59,958 nucleotides of DNA from the NCBI GenBank assembly GCA_016870975.1, contig VGAE01000008.1:1-59958 (forward strand), given 5' to 3'. A program made the translations under genes and the position numbers. Positions 20,317-29,688 of the stretch are shown here, one piece after another. Position 1 is the first letter of the stretch. Each line of letters begins with the position of its first letter. Origin of the DNA: Actinomycetota bacterium (GTDB lineage: Bacteria > Actinomycetota > Actinomycetes > Nanopelagicales > Nanopelagicaceae). The notes beneath the pieces were generated by a model. It saw only the letters and a list, made by a program, of their open reading frames with translations, was not told the DNA's origin and ran no database searches.

Positions 20317-20882
20317 TACTCACCCTTACCTTGGAAGACTGGGATCTGATGAGTTGGAAGTGAAGCTAGCGCTGCTTTTTCAACTTCTGTAATAACTTTT
20401 TTACGATTTACACCTAACTTCGTATCTTTAATCTGTTCGTGCAATTTAAGAATTGCATCTAACAACATCTCAGGTCTTGGTGGACATCCAGGAAGATAGA
20501 TATCTACTGGGATGATGTGATCAACGCCTTGCACAATCGCATAATTGTTAAACATGCCGCCTGAGGAAGCGCAGGCTCCCATTGAAAGCACCCACTTCGG
20601 TTCAGACATCTGATCGTAAATCTGGCGAACTACTGGCGCCATCTTCTGGGAGACGCGACCAGCGACAATCATTAGATCCGCTTGTCTTGGTGAAGCACGG
20701 AAAACTTCCATTCCAAATCGAGATACATCATATTTCTGTGCAGAACCGATCGCCATCATCTCAATCGCGCAGCAAGCTAATCCAAAGGTAGCTGGCCAGA
20801 GCGAATTGCTTCGCATATATCCAGCTAGCTTCTCAACCGTCGTTAAAAGAAAACCGGAGGGGAGTTTCTCTTCTAAGCCCAT
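20316..20882 (-). CDS. nuoB: NADH-quinone oxidoreductase subunit B
   Basis: Carries cluster N2, the final electron donor to quinone. Ligands are CC in LACCAIEMM, Cys in GACASSGG and Cys in PGCPPRP. I start it at ATG 20882, where it shares a base with the nuoA stop (TAATG). The longest frame begins ten codons earlier inside nuoA and adds residues not typical of the family. Confidence 0.96.
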   Translation of the reverse strand: MGLEEKLPSGFLLTTVEKLAGYMRSNSLWPATFGLACCAIEMMAIGSAQKYDVSRFGMEVFRASPRQADLMIVAGRVSQKMAPVVRQIYDQMSEPKWVLSMGACASSGGMFNNYAIVQGVDHIIPVDIYLPGCPPRPEMLLDAILKLHEQIKDTKLGVNRKKVITEVEKAALASLPTHQIPVFQGKGE

Positions 20883-21241
20883 TAATCCCACTCCAATCCA
20901 CCGCGGCGCCATACATATGTGTATGCAACGAAAACGGTGAGTATGAAGATGATCATTTCAATTAGTCCAAAGAGGGCTAATTCGTCATACGCAACTGCCC
21001 ATGGATATAAAAAGACGATTTCGATATCGAAAATAATAAATAGCATCGCAGTTAAAAAATATTTAACTGGAAATCTGCCGCCACCCTGAGCTTGAGGACT
21101 TGGTTCAATTCCGCATTCATACGCATCTAACTTGGCGCGGTTGTAACGTTTCGGCCCGGCGAGCGCTCCAGCAACTACCGAAAAGATTGCGAATCCGAAG
21201 CCAATTGCTCCAATAATGAATATCGGAAAATAGGGATTCAT
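20882..21241 (-). CDS. nuoA: NADH-quinone oxidoreductase subunit A
   Basis: First gene of the nuo operon: 119 residues, three helices, with the AYECGIEP loop (Cys involved in the active/deactive region of complex I) and [13 protein letters not shown]. menG ends 39 bases upstream on the same strand, so the two may be co-transcribed. A weak -10-like AAGATT lies 7 bases before the ATG and could also start a leaderless nuo mRNA. Confidence 0.96.
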   Translation of the reverse strand: MNPYFPIFIIGAIGFGFAIFSVVAGALAGPKRYNRAKLDAYECGIEPSPQAQGGGRFPVKYFLTAMLFIIFDIEIVFLYPWAVAYDELALFGLIEMIIFILTVFVAYTYVWRRGGLEWD

Positions 21242-21280
21242 AATCAGGAATCTTAAGCGAGCCCTAGAAAGGGGGCGAAA

Positions 21281-21976
21281 TCAGGAGCCCTTGATACCTG
21301 TGTGAACTGCCACAACTCCCCCTGTGAGATTGCTCCATGAGGGGTTTTGCCAGCCACTAGCACTCATTTTTGCCGCTAACGCACCTTGATCTGGCCAGGC
21401 ACGGATTGATTCGGCTAGATACATATATGCCTCCGGATTTGAAGCGGTCCGCTTTGCAATTTTTGGTAATGACTTCATCAAATAATTCATATAGATCTTC
21501 TTAAATATGAAAAAGGTTGGAGTTGAAAATTCGGCTATCACCATCCGACCACCAATTTTCGTGACTCGAAGCGATTCACGAAGCGCTTTCTCATAGTCCT
21601 TCGTGTTTCTTAAACCAAATGAAATTGTTGTCACATCGAAAGTGTTATCCGGAAATGGCAGTTTCAAAGCATCGCCCTTTACAAAATTTAAGTATGGTCG
21701 TTTTTTCTTTCCTACTGCCAACATTCCTTCAGAGAAATCCATCGCGATTACTTCTGCTCCTGCTTTATGTAGCGGTTCACTTGAAGAGCCAGGGCCCGCG
21801 GCAATATCGAGAATTTTCATCCCTGGTCTCGGGGCAATTATCTTTACAACTTTCTTTCGCCAGGCTTTCGTTCTTCCCAAACTCAATAAGTCATTCACGA
21901 GATCGTAGCGTCGCGCAACTGCATCAAACATTGAGGCTACCGCCTCGGGATCTTTTCCTAAATCTGCTCGACTCAC
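21281..21976 (-). CDS. menG: Demethylmenaquinone methyltransferase (MenG/UbiE)
   Basis: SAM-dependent C-methylation of demethylmenaquinone, the last step of menaquinone synthesis. Family motifs are FDAVARRYDLVNDLLSLG, DIAAGPGSS (SAM-binding glycine loop), TISFGLRN and the GGxxAVHTG ending. I start it at GTG 21976 (VSRADLGKDP), giving 231 residues, the family length. The longer frame to 22090 would run into the divergent menF. A weak -10-like GATGAT lies 6 bases before the GTG. It sits directly upstream of nuoA. Confidence 0.92.
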   Translation of the reverse strand: MSRADLGKDPEAVASMFDAVARRYDLVNDLLSLGRTKAWRKKVVKIIAPRPGMKILDIAAGPGSSSEPLHKAGAEVIAMDFSEGMLAVGKKKRPYLNFVKGDALKLPFPDNTFDVTTISFGLRNTKDYEKALRESLRVTKIGGRMVIAEFSTPTFFIFKKIYMNYLMKSLPKIAKRTASNPEAYMYLAESIRAWPDQGALAAKMSASGWQNPSWSNLTGGVVAVHTGIKGS

Positions 21977-22031
21977 GAGGTCATCATCTCGGGCGGTACG
22001 CTTGCTCCACAACTCGAGACGAAGGCTGGCA

Positions 22032-23261
22032 ATGCATATTTCAATCATCACCGAATTACTTGGTGAGCATCCACAGCTACTTGAAATCAACGCACCTGAA
22101 TATGGTCAGGAATTCACATCTTGGGTACGCGGTGGCGATGGACTTGTTGGTCTCGGCGTTTTCAAAAGACATGTCGTAACCGGCTCTAACCGATTTGCGG
22201 ATGCGCAACGCTGGTGGCGTAATGAAATCAACTCATTAGAAATCCATAACAATGTTCACAGCACTGGAACCGGGCCGGTACTTTTCACATCATTCTCTTT
22301 TGATCCATCCGAAGAGTCAGTGCTACTTATCCCAGAGGTGGTTATTGGCAGACGAAACGGCCGAGCTTGGATTACCTGGATCGGCGCTAAACCTCAACCG
22401 GCATTACATAGCCTCACAACAAAATCAGCGCCGCTTAACCTAAATTGGAGTGGCAGTAATGGTGATGTCTGGCAAGAACGGGTGGCTCGCGCCGTCTCCA
22501 AAATAAAAGAAGGAGAGCTCGAAAAAGTTGTTTTAGCTCGGTTTGCGACTGCAACGAGTGGTCAACAGTTTCAAACTCGTAATCTGCTTCGCGAATTAGC
22601 TCATGAATATCCTTCAACTTGGATCTATTCCAATTCCGGATTAGTAGGTGCCACCCCTGAATTACTTGTTCGCCTAAGTAAATCTCTCGTGACTTCACGA
22701 ATCCTCGCTGGAACAATTCGTAAAACCGGTGATGATGAACGCGATCTAGCGTTAGCTGGTTCTCTTGCAAGATCATCTAAAGATTTAGAAGAGCACGAGT
22801 ACGCGGTTCGCTCTGTTGCTGATGCCCTAACACCACTCTGCTCCTCGATGAACGTTCCCGAATCACCATTTGTTCTACATCTCTCGAACGTAATGCACTT
22901 AGCAACCGATGTAACTGGAGTGCTTAATGACAGCGCCAGCCCAATTGACATCTTCGATCTCGTTTCGCGATTACATCCAACCGCTGCGGTTTGTGGCACA
23001 CCAACTGAACTTGCGAAGCGAACTATCGATGAGATCGAAGGAGTTTCCCGCGGTCGTTACGCTGGACCAATTGGTTGGATCGATGCACATGGAGATGGTG
23101 AACTAGGAATCGCACTTCGTTGTGGCCAGATCTCAGAAGATCAAAAATCTATTCGCATCTACGCCGGTTGCGGAATCTTGGCTGGTTCTGACCCGGAGCG
23201 TGAATATGCCGAGTCGCAGGCCAAGTTATTACCGATGCGCACCGCTTTAGAGAGACATTGA
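22032..23261 (+). CDS. menF: Isochorismate synthase
   Basis: Converts chorismate to isochorismate, the entry step of menaquinone synthesis. The chorismate-binding fold is clear in the C-terminal two thirds: KVVLARFATA, SRILAGTIRKTGD, EHEYAVRSV, LHPTAAVCGTP and RGRYAGPIGW. Start ATG 22032 has GAAGG 6 bases upstream and begins MHISIITEL; the longest frame starts ten codons earlier. It is divergent from menG (55-base gap) and convergent with menD (15-base overlap). Salicylate or anthranilate synthase is less likely given the surrounding men genes. Confidence 0.9.
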   Translation: MHISIITELLGEHPQLLEINAPEYGQEFTSWVRGGDGLVGLGVFKRHVVTGSNRFADAQRWWRNEINSLEIHNNVHSTGTGPVLFTSFSFDPSEESVLLIPEVVIGRRNGRAWITWIGAKPQPALHSLTTKSAPLNLNWSGSNGDVWQERVARAVSKIKEGELEKVVLARFATATSGQQFQTRNLLRELAHEYPSTWIYSNSGLVGATPELLVRLSKSLVTSRILAGTIRKTGDDERDLALAGSLARSSKDLEEHEYAVRSVADALTPLCSSMNVPESPFVLHLSNVMHLATDVTGVLNDSASPIDIFDLVSRLHPTAAVCGTPTELAKRTIDEIEGVSRGRYAGPIGWIDAHGDGELGIALRCGQISEDQKSIRIYAGCGILAGSDPEREYAESQAKLLPMRTALERH

Positions 23262-24812
23262 GTATTTCGCATTAACTTCTTTTAAAGCCTCAGCATTTTC
23301 TTCTCGACTTGGCATTCTGGCGATAATTACATGATTCTTTGGATGTATTCTTTTCAGAGCGATTTGCAGCTCTTTAGTGTTTGTTACAACTTCATTAGAA
23401 ATTCCAAATCCACTAACGATTTTCGCTAGATCTTGATTATGGGGCGTCCCGAATAACTTTTCGAATCCTGGAACGCCACGTTGTGGCAACGTTGAGAAGA
23501 TTCCTCCGCCATTGTTATCTACTACCAAGATGGTTAGCGCATCATCAGTCGGATTAGCTAGCGCTGAGATATCGTGGAGAAATGCGAGATCGCCCAGGAT
23601 GGCAAAAGTTTCATCATGGTGACTAGCTATTCCTAAGGCGGTTGAAATATTTCCATCTATTCCAGCTAGTCCTCGATTAGCGTAGGTAACGAGATCAGCT
23701 CGCGGCGTTGCAAAAGCCTCGAGATCGCGAATGGGACGAGATGAGGCGATAAATAGTGCGGTGTCATTCTCTAAATCAGCGGCAACGATTGATGCGAGCG
23801 CGCCCTCTGACCAACTTGGATAATCAGCAAGGGCTGCTTTTGCTTTGCTCTCAAAATCTGACCAGAGTTTCCACCAGTTATCGTCTCGATTAGAATTTGT
23901 GGTTTTAGGAATCGAGTGGAGAATTTCATCAGCACTTCTCTCGGTATCGATATGCGAAGTTCTTGGATCAATGACTATGACGCGTGCTGCGTTGTCAATA
24001 TAGGAGTTAATATTTCTAGAAAGAGTAGTCCTACCGATAACAATTACCAGTTCTGGGGAGAGGGCAGTTCTTGCTTTCTCACTCGAAAGAATTATTGATG
24101 CATGCGCGAGCGCATCTTTAAATCGAAGCGGATCTTCCGCAATCATTGGCGCATTTAGGCTTCTCGCTAAGTTCTCAATCTCTGATTCGGCAAATCCAGC
24201 TCGATCATGACCGACAATTACTATGTTTCGACTCGTTCCACATTTTAGTTCAGAGTGTGGCAAGGGAACTGGTTTTAGATTGACCGGAGAAATCCCAAAG
24301 AGCCAATCTTTTGAATCATTAGGTAGCAGCGGTTCATCAAACTGTAAGTTGATATGTACGGGTCCAGTTGCAGAGAGAATCTCTCTTAAATCAATTGGCA
24401 CTGCGCTATCAATAGAGTTTCGAACAAAGCCATTAAAAATATCGTTTTGCTCGGTTGTTTGATTAGAGCCAGTTTTTCGTAACCGTGTTGGCCGATCAGC
24501 TGTCAGCAGTAACAGATTTACATTGCTGTGATGAGCCTCTAAAACGGCGGGAAAGAAATTTGCGACAGCCGTGCCACTTGTGCAGACGACGGGAACACAA
24601 TTTCCAGTTACTTTCGAAATGCCCAGTGCAAAAAAAGCAGCGCCGCGCTCATCAATGCGAACATGTAAATGAATCAAGCCTCGCTCTTCGGCTTGATGAA
24701 GCGCAATCGAAAGTGGTGCATTTCTAGAGCCAGGAGATAGAACAACATCTTCGACTCCGAGTTCGATTAATTGGCGCACCGTATTTCGAGCAAGATTTGT
24801 AGAAATACTCAT
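23247..24812 (-). CDS. menD: SEPHCHC synthase (MenD)
   Basis: ThDP-dependent condensation of isochorismate with 2-oxoglutarate. It starts MSISTNLARNTVRQLIELGVEDVV; SPGSRNAPL is the MenD signature, and the ThDP site is GDLAFLHD followed by NNGGGIFS near residue 425. Start ATG 24812 has GGGAGG upstream and overlaps the menC stop by 4 bases; the longest frame adds 14 codons inside menC. 521 residues, usual length. Operon menB-menC-menD. Confidence 0.94.
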   Translation of the reverse strand: MSISTNLARNTVRQLIELGVEDVVLSPGSRNAPLSIALHQAEERGLIHLHVRIDERGAAFFALGISKVTGNCVPVVCTSGTAVANFFPAVLEAHHSNVNLLLLTADRPTRLRKTGSNQTTEQNDIFNGFVRNSIDSAVPIDLREILSATGPVHINLQFDEPLLPNDSKDWLFGISPVNLKPVPLPHSELKCGTSRNIVIVGHDRAGFAESEIENLARSLNAPMIAEDPLRFKDALAHASIILSSEKARTALSPELVIVIGRTTLSRNINSYIDNAARVIVIDPRTSHIDTERSADEILHSIPKTTNSNRDDNWWKLWSDFESKAKAALADYPSWSEGALASIVAADLENDTALFIASSRPIRDLEAFATPRADLVTYANRGLAGIDGNISTALGIASHHDETFAILGDLAFLHDISALANPTDDALTILVVDNNGGGIFSTLPQRGVPGFEKLFGTPHNQDLAKIVSGFGISNEVVTNTKELQIALKRIHPKNHVIIARMPSREENAEALKEVNAKYSMSL

Positions 24813-25768
24813 GGCGCCACCTCCCAGACTCGAGTAATTCGCTGGCGCCACCACTCTAATCTCCCTTTGGAGACTGTGAATCTCGTCAACCTATCTTCAT
24901 CAATCTCTGGCTTAGCAACTCTTATGTTGCCGCCGCTAATCTCATGTTGCGCAATATCTTCGGCAAATAGCTTTCCAGTCGCCAAGCCACAGGCATAAGA
25001 AATATCTGGAAGCGCTGCAGCAAGCGTAAGCCCGTGGGTGATCCCAACTGCAGATTCAAGAGCGCTAGATACGACAAGCGGAAGTTTGTGACGCTCTCCA
25101 ATCTCTAGAGATTTTGCGATTCCTCCTAAAGGCGCCACCTTCAAAATCAATATATCTGCGGCACCCTTTAAATTGAGATCTAGTGGCGCGTTACTTTTCC
25201 GCAACGCTTCATCAACGGCGATCTTTACATTGATTTCGAGTTCTGCTCTTAGCTCTCTTAATTCATCAATAGTTGCGACGGGTTGCTCGACATACTCCAA
25301 GTTTCCAGCTACTTGATCACAAATAGCTCGAATATTATGGATCGCATCGGGAACGGTCCATAAACCATTCACATCTATCCGCAGCTTTGCGCTTGGTGAG
25401 TATTTGCTTACCCGAGCCAACCTCACTAAATCACTCTGTAAGTTTCTACCAACTTTTACTTTGAATACTTTTGCGCCATCGTATGACTCAACTAATTCCG
25501 CTATTTCTTGTTCATTCTCGCTATCTGGAATCGTCCCATTTATCGGTATTTCACTGCGTATTACTTGAAAACTCTTGGTGGCTGTTTCAATCGCACTATC
25601 TAGCCATTTCTTAGATTCTTGATCGTTATATTCAGTAAATGGCGAGAACTCTGCCCAACCATTCTTACCTTGAAATAACGCAACTTCTCTCTTAGTTAAG
25701 CCTTGGAATTTACTTCGTAGTGGTAATTCAATAACTCGAAGTGAGGTTAGAACTTCCTCAAGTTGCAT
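24809..25768 (-). CDS. menC: o-Succinylbenzoate synthase
   Basis: Enolase-superfamily dehydratase that converts SHCHC to o-succinylbenzoate. The metal and catalytic residues expected of the family are visible: KVKVGR (Lys), RIDVNGLW (Asp), YVEQPV (Glu), VDEALRK (Asp) and LKVAPLGG (Lys). Start ATG 25768 lies one base after the menB stop. The longest frame begins 19 codons earlier inside menB and adds a non-homologous stretch. About 319 residues. Confidence 0.9.
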   Translation of the reverse strand: MQLEEVLTSLRVIELPLRSKFQGLTKREVALFQGKNGWAEFSPFTEYNDQESKKWLDSAIETATKSFQVIRSEIPINGTIPDSENEQEIAELVESYDGAKVFKVKVGRNLQSDLVRLARVSKYSPSAKLRIDVNGLWTVPDAIHNIRAICDQVAGNLEYVEQPVATIDELRELRAELEINVKIAVDEALRKSNAPLDLNLKGAADILILKVAPLGGIAKSLEIGERHKLPLVVSSALESAVGITHGLTLAAALPDISYACGLATGKLFAEDIAQHEISGGNIRVAKPEIDEDRLTRFTVSKGRLEWWRQRITRVWEVAP

Positions 25769-25769
25769 T

Positions 25770-26642
25770 TCACGGACGCTTTGGGAATTTGCCGAAATCT
25801 GGTGATCGCTTCTCTTTAAAAGCATCGCGTCCTTCTTGACCTTCTTCGGTTAGATAGAAAAGTAGCGTGGCATCGCCGGCAAGTTGTTGAACGCCGGCTA
25901 AACCATCGTCGGCTGCATTGAGCCCAGCTTTAAGAAGGCGCAGCGCCATTGGAGAATGGCGGAGAATTTCCCGCGCCCACGAGACTGTTTCCGCTTCTAA
26001 TTCATGTACTGGAACCACGGTATTTACCAATCCCATCTCTAACGCCTCTTTTGCATCATATTGGCGACACATAAACCAGATTTCTCGCGCTTTCTTCTGG
26101 CCCACATGTCGCGCCAACAGACCTGCGCCATAGCCGCCATCAAATGAACCGACCATTGGACCGGTCTGGCCAAACTTTGCATTATCGGCAGCAATTGTTA
26201 TGTCGCATACGACATGGAGCACATGTCCACCACCGATTGCCCAACCTGCAACCATCGCAATAACTGGTTTTGGAGTGCGGCGAATCTGTACTTGTAGGTC
26301 GAGAACATTAAGTCGGCCGATTCCTTTCTTACCGACCGCATCGCTACCTATATATCCATCATTACCTCGAACTGAGATATCGCCGCCGGAACAGAAAGCC
26401 TCTGAACCCTCTCCGGTAAAAATAATTACGCCGACCTTGTCATCATCGCGCGCCAAATTAAATGCGTTCTGTAATTCTGCGAGAGTTTCTGGGCGGAAGG
26501 CATTTCGAACTTCTGGACGATTGATTGTTATCTTCGCCATACCTTCAGCAATCTCATATTTGATATCGGTAAAGCCGTCAGCGCCACTTTTCCAATCAGG
26601 AATCTTTCGACTTCCCGGTTCGCGCTTAATTGGTTTGCTCAC
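25770..26642 (-). CDS. menB: 1,4-Dihydroxy-2-naphthoyl-CoA synthase
   Basis: Crotonase-fold ring closure of o-succinylbenzoyl-CoA. Motifs: [61 protein letters not shown] (quoted in parts), and the C-terminal EGREAF-like [13 protein letters not shown]. Start chosen at GTG 26642 ([10 protein letters not shown]), because a -10 box lies 7 bases upstream; the longer frame to 26684 overlaps menE. 290 residues. First gene of menB-menC-menD. Confidence 0.94.
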   Translation of the reverse strand: MSKPIKREPGSRKIPDWKSGADGFTDIKYEIAEGMAKITINRPEVRNAFRPETLAELQNAFNLARDDDKVGVIIFTGEGSEAFCSGGDISVRGNDGYIGSDAVGKKGIGRLNVLDLQVQIRRTPKPVIAMVAGWAIGGGHVLHVVCDITIAADNAKFGQTGPMVGSFDGGYGAGLLARHVGQKKAREIWFMCRQYDAKEALEMGLVNTVVPVHELEAETVSWAREILRHSPMALRLLKAGLNAADDGLAGVQQLAGDATLLFYLTEEGQEGRDAFKEKRSPDFGKFPKRP

Positions 26643-26648
26643 ATGGCA

Positions 26649-26655
26649 TACCCTA
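26649..26655. promoter_or_regulatory. Symmetric, shared -10 element between menB and menE
   Basis: The stretch ATACCCTAT reads TACCCT on the plus strand (26649-26654) and TAGGGT on the minus strand (26650-26655). The minus box is 7 bases before menB GTG 26642, and the plus box is 9 bases before menE ATG 26664. One element could open DNA for both directions. No good -35 was identified on either side. Confidence 0.4.
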
Positions 26656-26663
26656 TGGTGGTT

Positions 26664-27704
26664 ATGGAATCCCCGGTAAGCCAAGATTTACGCGCTATCG
26701 ATACGAAGTGGTCGACCCCACAGTTACTCGAAGCCTTATTGCGAGCCCTTACCGGAGATGGACCGGCTTTATCAACGACGCCACTTTCGAATTCCGTTCC
26801 ACCTGAAATTGCTCTGGTGGTAACGACTTCTGGATCAACAGGAACTCCGAAATCGGTCTCGCTCTCGGCTCGCGCTTTAATTGCAAATGCTCGGGCAACT
26901 CATGAATTTATCGGGGCCAGCGTTGGTGATCGTTGGTCACTGCTATTACCCACCACACATATTGCCGGATTAAATGTCTTGATACGTTCGATAGAACTCG
27001 GCACGATACCAGTAAGCGTAGATAACACTGCAGATTTCTCCGCAATTGTTCCAACACAACTTCATCGTGCACTCACTACAGACTCCAAGTTATTTAGCCA
27101 TCTCAAAGGATGTCGAACAATTTTGGTAGGTGGCGCTCCGTTAAGTGAAGAGTTGCGGAAGCAAGCCACTTCTAAAGGTTTAAATCTGGTTACGACTTAT
27201 GGAACAACGGAAACTTGCGGTGGCGTTATTTATAACGGCGTACCGCTCAATGGTGTTCAATTTAAATTAATAGATGAGCGTATTGCCTTGAAAGGTCCCC
27301 AACTCGCAACTGGGTATCTGGACTCAACAATTCCAATTGACGATGGTTGGTTTATAACTTCCGACCTTGGTGAAATTCAAGACGGAAAATTAGTTGTTCT
27401 GGGTAGAGCCGATGACCAGATAATCTCGGGCGGGGAAAAAATCTCCCTTAGCGCCGTCGAAAGTTATCTTCAAAATGAGTTCGCAAATCAAGAGATTGTT
27501 GCTTTCAGTAAGGCTGATCCTGAATGGGGTGAGAAGCTCTGTATCGCAACCACTCAAGCGCTATCGATGGATGCCGTTTCCAATAAATTGAAATCTAAAT
27601 TTGGCCGCCATGTATCACCAAAAGAAGTTCACATAGTTAGCGCCATTCCATATCTACCAATTGGTAAACCAGATCGAAATCGGTTAGCAAATGACTTCGC
27701 GTGA
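26664..27704 (+). CDS. menE: o-Succinylbenzoate-CoA ligase
   Basis: Adenylate-forming enzyme that activates o-succinylbenzoate before MenB. Motifs: [15 protein letters not shown] (P-loop-like AMP site), [19 protein letters not shown] and [14 protein letters not shown], ending with catalytic Lys in IGKPDRNRL. At about 347 residues it is a short form, as in mycobacteria. ATG 26664 is chosen by its distance from the -10; in-frame ATGs at 26643 and 26655 overlap the promoter. Overlaps menA by 14 bases. Confidence 0.88.
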   Translation: MESPVSQDLRAIDTKWSTPQLLEALLRALTGDGPALSTTPLSNSVPPEIALVVTTSGSTGTPKSVSLSARALIANARATHEFIGASVGDRWSLLLPTTHIAGLNVLIRSIELGTIPVSVDNTADFSAIVPTQLHRALTTDSKLFSHLKGCRTILVGGAPLSEELRKQATSKGLNLVTTYGTTETCGGVIYNGVPLNGVQFKLIDERIALKGPQLATGYLDSTIPIDDGWFITSDLGEIQDGKLVVLGRADDQIISGGEKISLSAVESYLQNEFANQEIVAFSKADPEWGEKLCIATTQALSMDAVSNKLKSKFGRHVSPKEVHIVSAIPYLPIGKPDRNRLANDFA

Positions 27705-28548
27705 GATCTGGATTAAAGGTGCTAGACCCAAGACCTTAGTTGCAGCGATTGCGCCTGTAATTGTTGGCACCGCTTTTGCTGGATATGATGCCGAGTTTCT
27801 TAATTTTCTTCTCGCTCTGCTTGTCGCATTAGCGCTTCAAATCGGAGTCAATTACGCCAATGATTACTCTGATGGAGTCCATGGCGTCGATGATGATCGC
27901 GTAGGACCAATAAGACTTGTGGGATCAGGGCTAGCTAAACCTGCTGATGTTAAACGAGCAGCGTTTCTTGCTTTTGCAGTTGCAGCATTTGCCGGGCTTA
28001 TTCTCTCGGCGAGAAGTGAGTGGTATTTATTGATTGCTGGAGCGCTCGCAATTATTGCCGCCTGGACATACACCGGCGGCCCAAAACCTTATGGATATCA
28101 AGCACTTGGTGAGGTTTCGGTATTTATCTTCTTTGGTTTAGTTGCAACTCTCGGGACTTATTTCGTTCAGGTCGGATCAATCTCATGGCCAGTAGTGCTC
28201 GCGGCAATTTCAATGGGATTGTTGGCTACAGCTATTTTGAATGTGAATAACCTGCGTGATTTAGAGAGAGATGGCAAATCTGGCAAACGCACCCTTGCCG
28301 TCCGGCTCGGCGCAGCGCGAACTAGAGCGCTCTATCGAGTGACTATCTTCTTACCACTCTTGCTCTCGTTGGTATTACTCACAAAATCAAATTACTTCCT
28401 TTTAACTCTGATAGTTCTGCCACAACTTCTTCGCGTTAGCCGCATAGTTAATACAAATGCGCTCATAGAGCTCTTGGGAAAGACTGGGCGAATTCAAATC
28501 ACCTACAGCCTTGCCCTTTCTCTCGCCTCTCTTCTGGCCGCTCGGTAA
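27691..28548 (+). CDS. menA: 1,4-Dihydroxy-2-naphthoate polyprenyltransferase
   Basis: UbiA-family membrane prenyltransferase joining DHNA to the polyprenyl tail. About eight helices; ARPKTL at the start and the first Asp-rich motif NYANDYSDGVHGVDDDR are MenA hallmarks, and NVNNLRDLERD is the second. 285 residues. The prenyl donor is probably made by the synthase at 5320-6297. Co-transcribed with menE. Confidence 0.95.
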   Translation: MTSREIWIKGARPKTLVAAIAPVIVGTAFAGYDAEFLNFLLALLVALALQIGVNYANDYSDGVHGVDDDRVGPIRLVGSGLAKPADVKRAAFLAFAVAAFAGLILSARSEWYLLIAGALAIIAAWTYTGGPKPYGYQALGEVSVFIFFGLVATLGTYFVQVGSISWPVVLAAISMGLLATAILNVNNLRDLERDGKSGKRTLAVRLGAARTRALYRVTIFLPLLLSLVLLTKSNYFLLTLIVLPQLLRVSRIVNTNALIELLGKTGRIQITYSLALSLASLLAAR

Positions 28549-28551
28549 AAT
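28546..28551 (+). promoter_or_regulatory. -10 box of the PLDc_N gene, leaderless type
   Basis: TAAAAT overlaps the menA stop codon (TAA 28546-28548) and is followed by 6 bases and then ATG 28558. There is no ribosome site. Confidence 0.5.
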
Positions 28552-28557
28552 AGCGCC

Positions 28558-28815
28558 ATGCTCCGCCTCGCTTTTATCGCCGCGATAGTTCTTATTGCGT
28601 TGATGATTTTTTCAATCATCGATTGCTCTAGAACACCAGAGAGTTCAATTCGGAGTCTGCCTAAATGGGCCTGGTTGGTAATTATTATTTTTGTCCCAGG
28701 AATTGGCGCAATCGCATGGATAGTTGCTGGTCGTCCGCAAGGTCCGGGACGCGGGCGCCGAAAAAAGAAGATTATTCCTCCGGACGATAATCCGGATTGG
28801 TTAAAGAAACTATAA
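28558..28815 (+). CDS. Small membrane protein with PLD-nuclease N-terminal (PLDc_N) fold
   Basis: 85 residues: an N-terminal helix, IDCSRTPES, the loop SIRSLPKWAW, and a second helix with VPGIGAIAWIVAGRP, then a basic Arg/Lys tail. This matches the PLDc_N family of two-helix membrane proteins, whose function is unknown; no phospholipase domain follows. It overlaps the end of ccsB by 6 bases on the opposite strand. Confidence 0.8.
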   Translation: MLRLAFIAAIVLIALMIFSIIDCSRTPESSIRSLPKWAWLVIIIFVPGIGAIAWIVAGRPQGPGRGRRKKKIIPPDDNPDWLKKL

Positions 28816-29688
28816 GCCGCTGTAGGTGTGGCGGCCCGCTCCCCATACATTTATATAAACATAATTAAATAGAACACTTGATCCTGCAATTAATGAGAGC
28901 CAAGCGGCCTTTCGACCTTTCCATCCAGCGGTAACACGTGCATGCAAATAGGCGGCATAAAGAATCCAAGTTATAAATGACCAGGTCTCTTTCGGATCCC
29001 AGCCCCAATATCGTCCCCAGGCCGCTTCAGCCCAGATCGCGCCCGCGATGACAGCGAAGGTATAAATAGGAAAGACAAACGCAACTAATCGATATGAGAG
29101 TTGATCAAGCACTTCTAGTGACGGTAATTTCTTCGCAAATTCACTTCTTTCACCTTTACGCTCCACATAATCCAGCCAAAGATAAGCGCCAGCAACGGTG
29201 TTTGATAAAAGAAATAAGCCACCTGAAAAAATTGCAGCAGCCACATGAACTACTAACCAAGTTGATTGCAGGGCAGGAACGAGCGGCGCGCTGGGGCGAT
29301 AGAGAAGTGTGATCGCTGTTCCCAGAATGATCAGAATTAGAATTGTTATAGGTAGACCCAACCAGCGTAAATCGTATTTCATGCCGACTACTAAATAAGC
29401 AAGAGCAAAAATAAGCGCTCCAGTAATTGAATATTCGTACATATTTCCCCAAGGAACTCGATTTGCTGATAAACCACGGGTGAAAACTCCAAAGGTGAGC
29501 ACCAGTGTGGCAATGATGAAAAATATTGTCGCAGATCGATTAGATCGCTTGGTGGTGCTTCGATCTATTCCACCAGACTTTACCGAAAAAGCGGTTGCAA
29601 AGGCATAGCCAAGAAGAGAGAATGCGTAAGTAAAGAGAGCTACATAAATGAGATTGTTTGAAAGATATGCCCAGTCTCTTCCGGTCAT
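28810..29688 (-). CDS. ccsB: Cytochrome c biogenesis protein CcsB (ResC)
   Basis: Heme-handling half of System II cytochrome c synthase. The WWD-type heme-binding motif is present (WAEAAWGRYWGWDPKETWSFITW, quoted from 215 on in parts) with conserved histidines in VVHVAAAIF and YAAYLHARV. 292 residues with about eight helices. It is last in the operon pgm-resA-ccdA-resB-ccsB and overlaps resB by 4 bases. Confidence 0.95.
   Translation of the reverse strand: MTGRDWAYLSNNLIYVALFTYAFSLLGYAFATAFSVKSGGIDRSTTKRSNRSATIFFIIATLVLTFGVFTRGLSANRVPWGNMYEYSITGALIFALAYLVVGMKYDLRWLGLPITILILIILGTAITLLYRPSAPLVPALQSTWLVVHVAAAIFSGGLFLLSNTVAGAYLWLDYVERKGERSEFAKKLPSLEVLDQLSYRLVAFVFPIYTFAVIAGAIWAEAAWGRYWGWDPKETWSFITWILYAAYLHARVTAGWKGRKAAWLSLIAGSSVLFNYVYINVWGAGRHTYSGL

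Noticed and set aside
22002-22034. Longer starts for menG (22090) and menF (22002)
   Set aside because: These would overlap each other on opposite strands and add residues unlike the families; GTG 21976 and ATG 22032 fit better.
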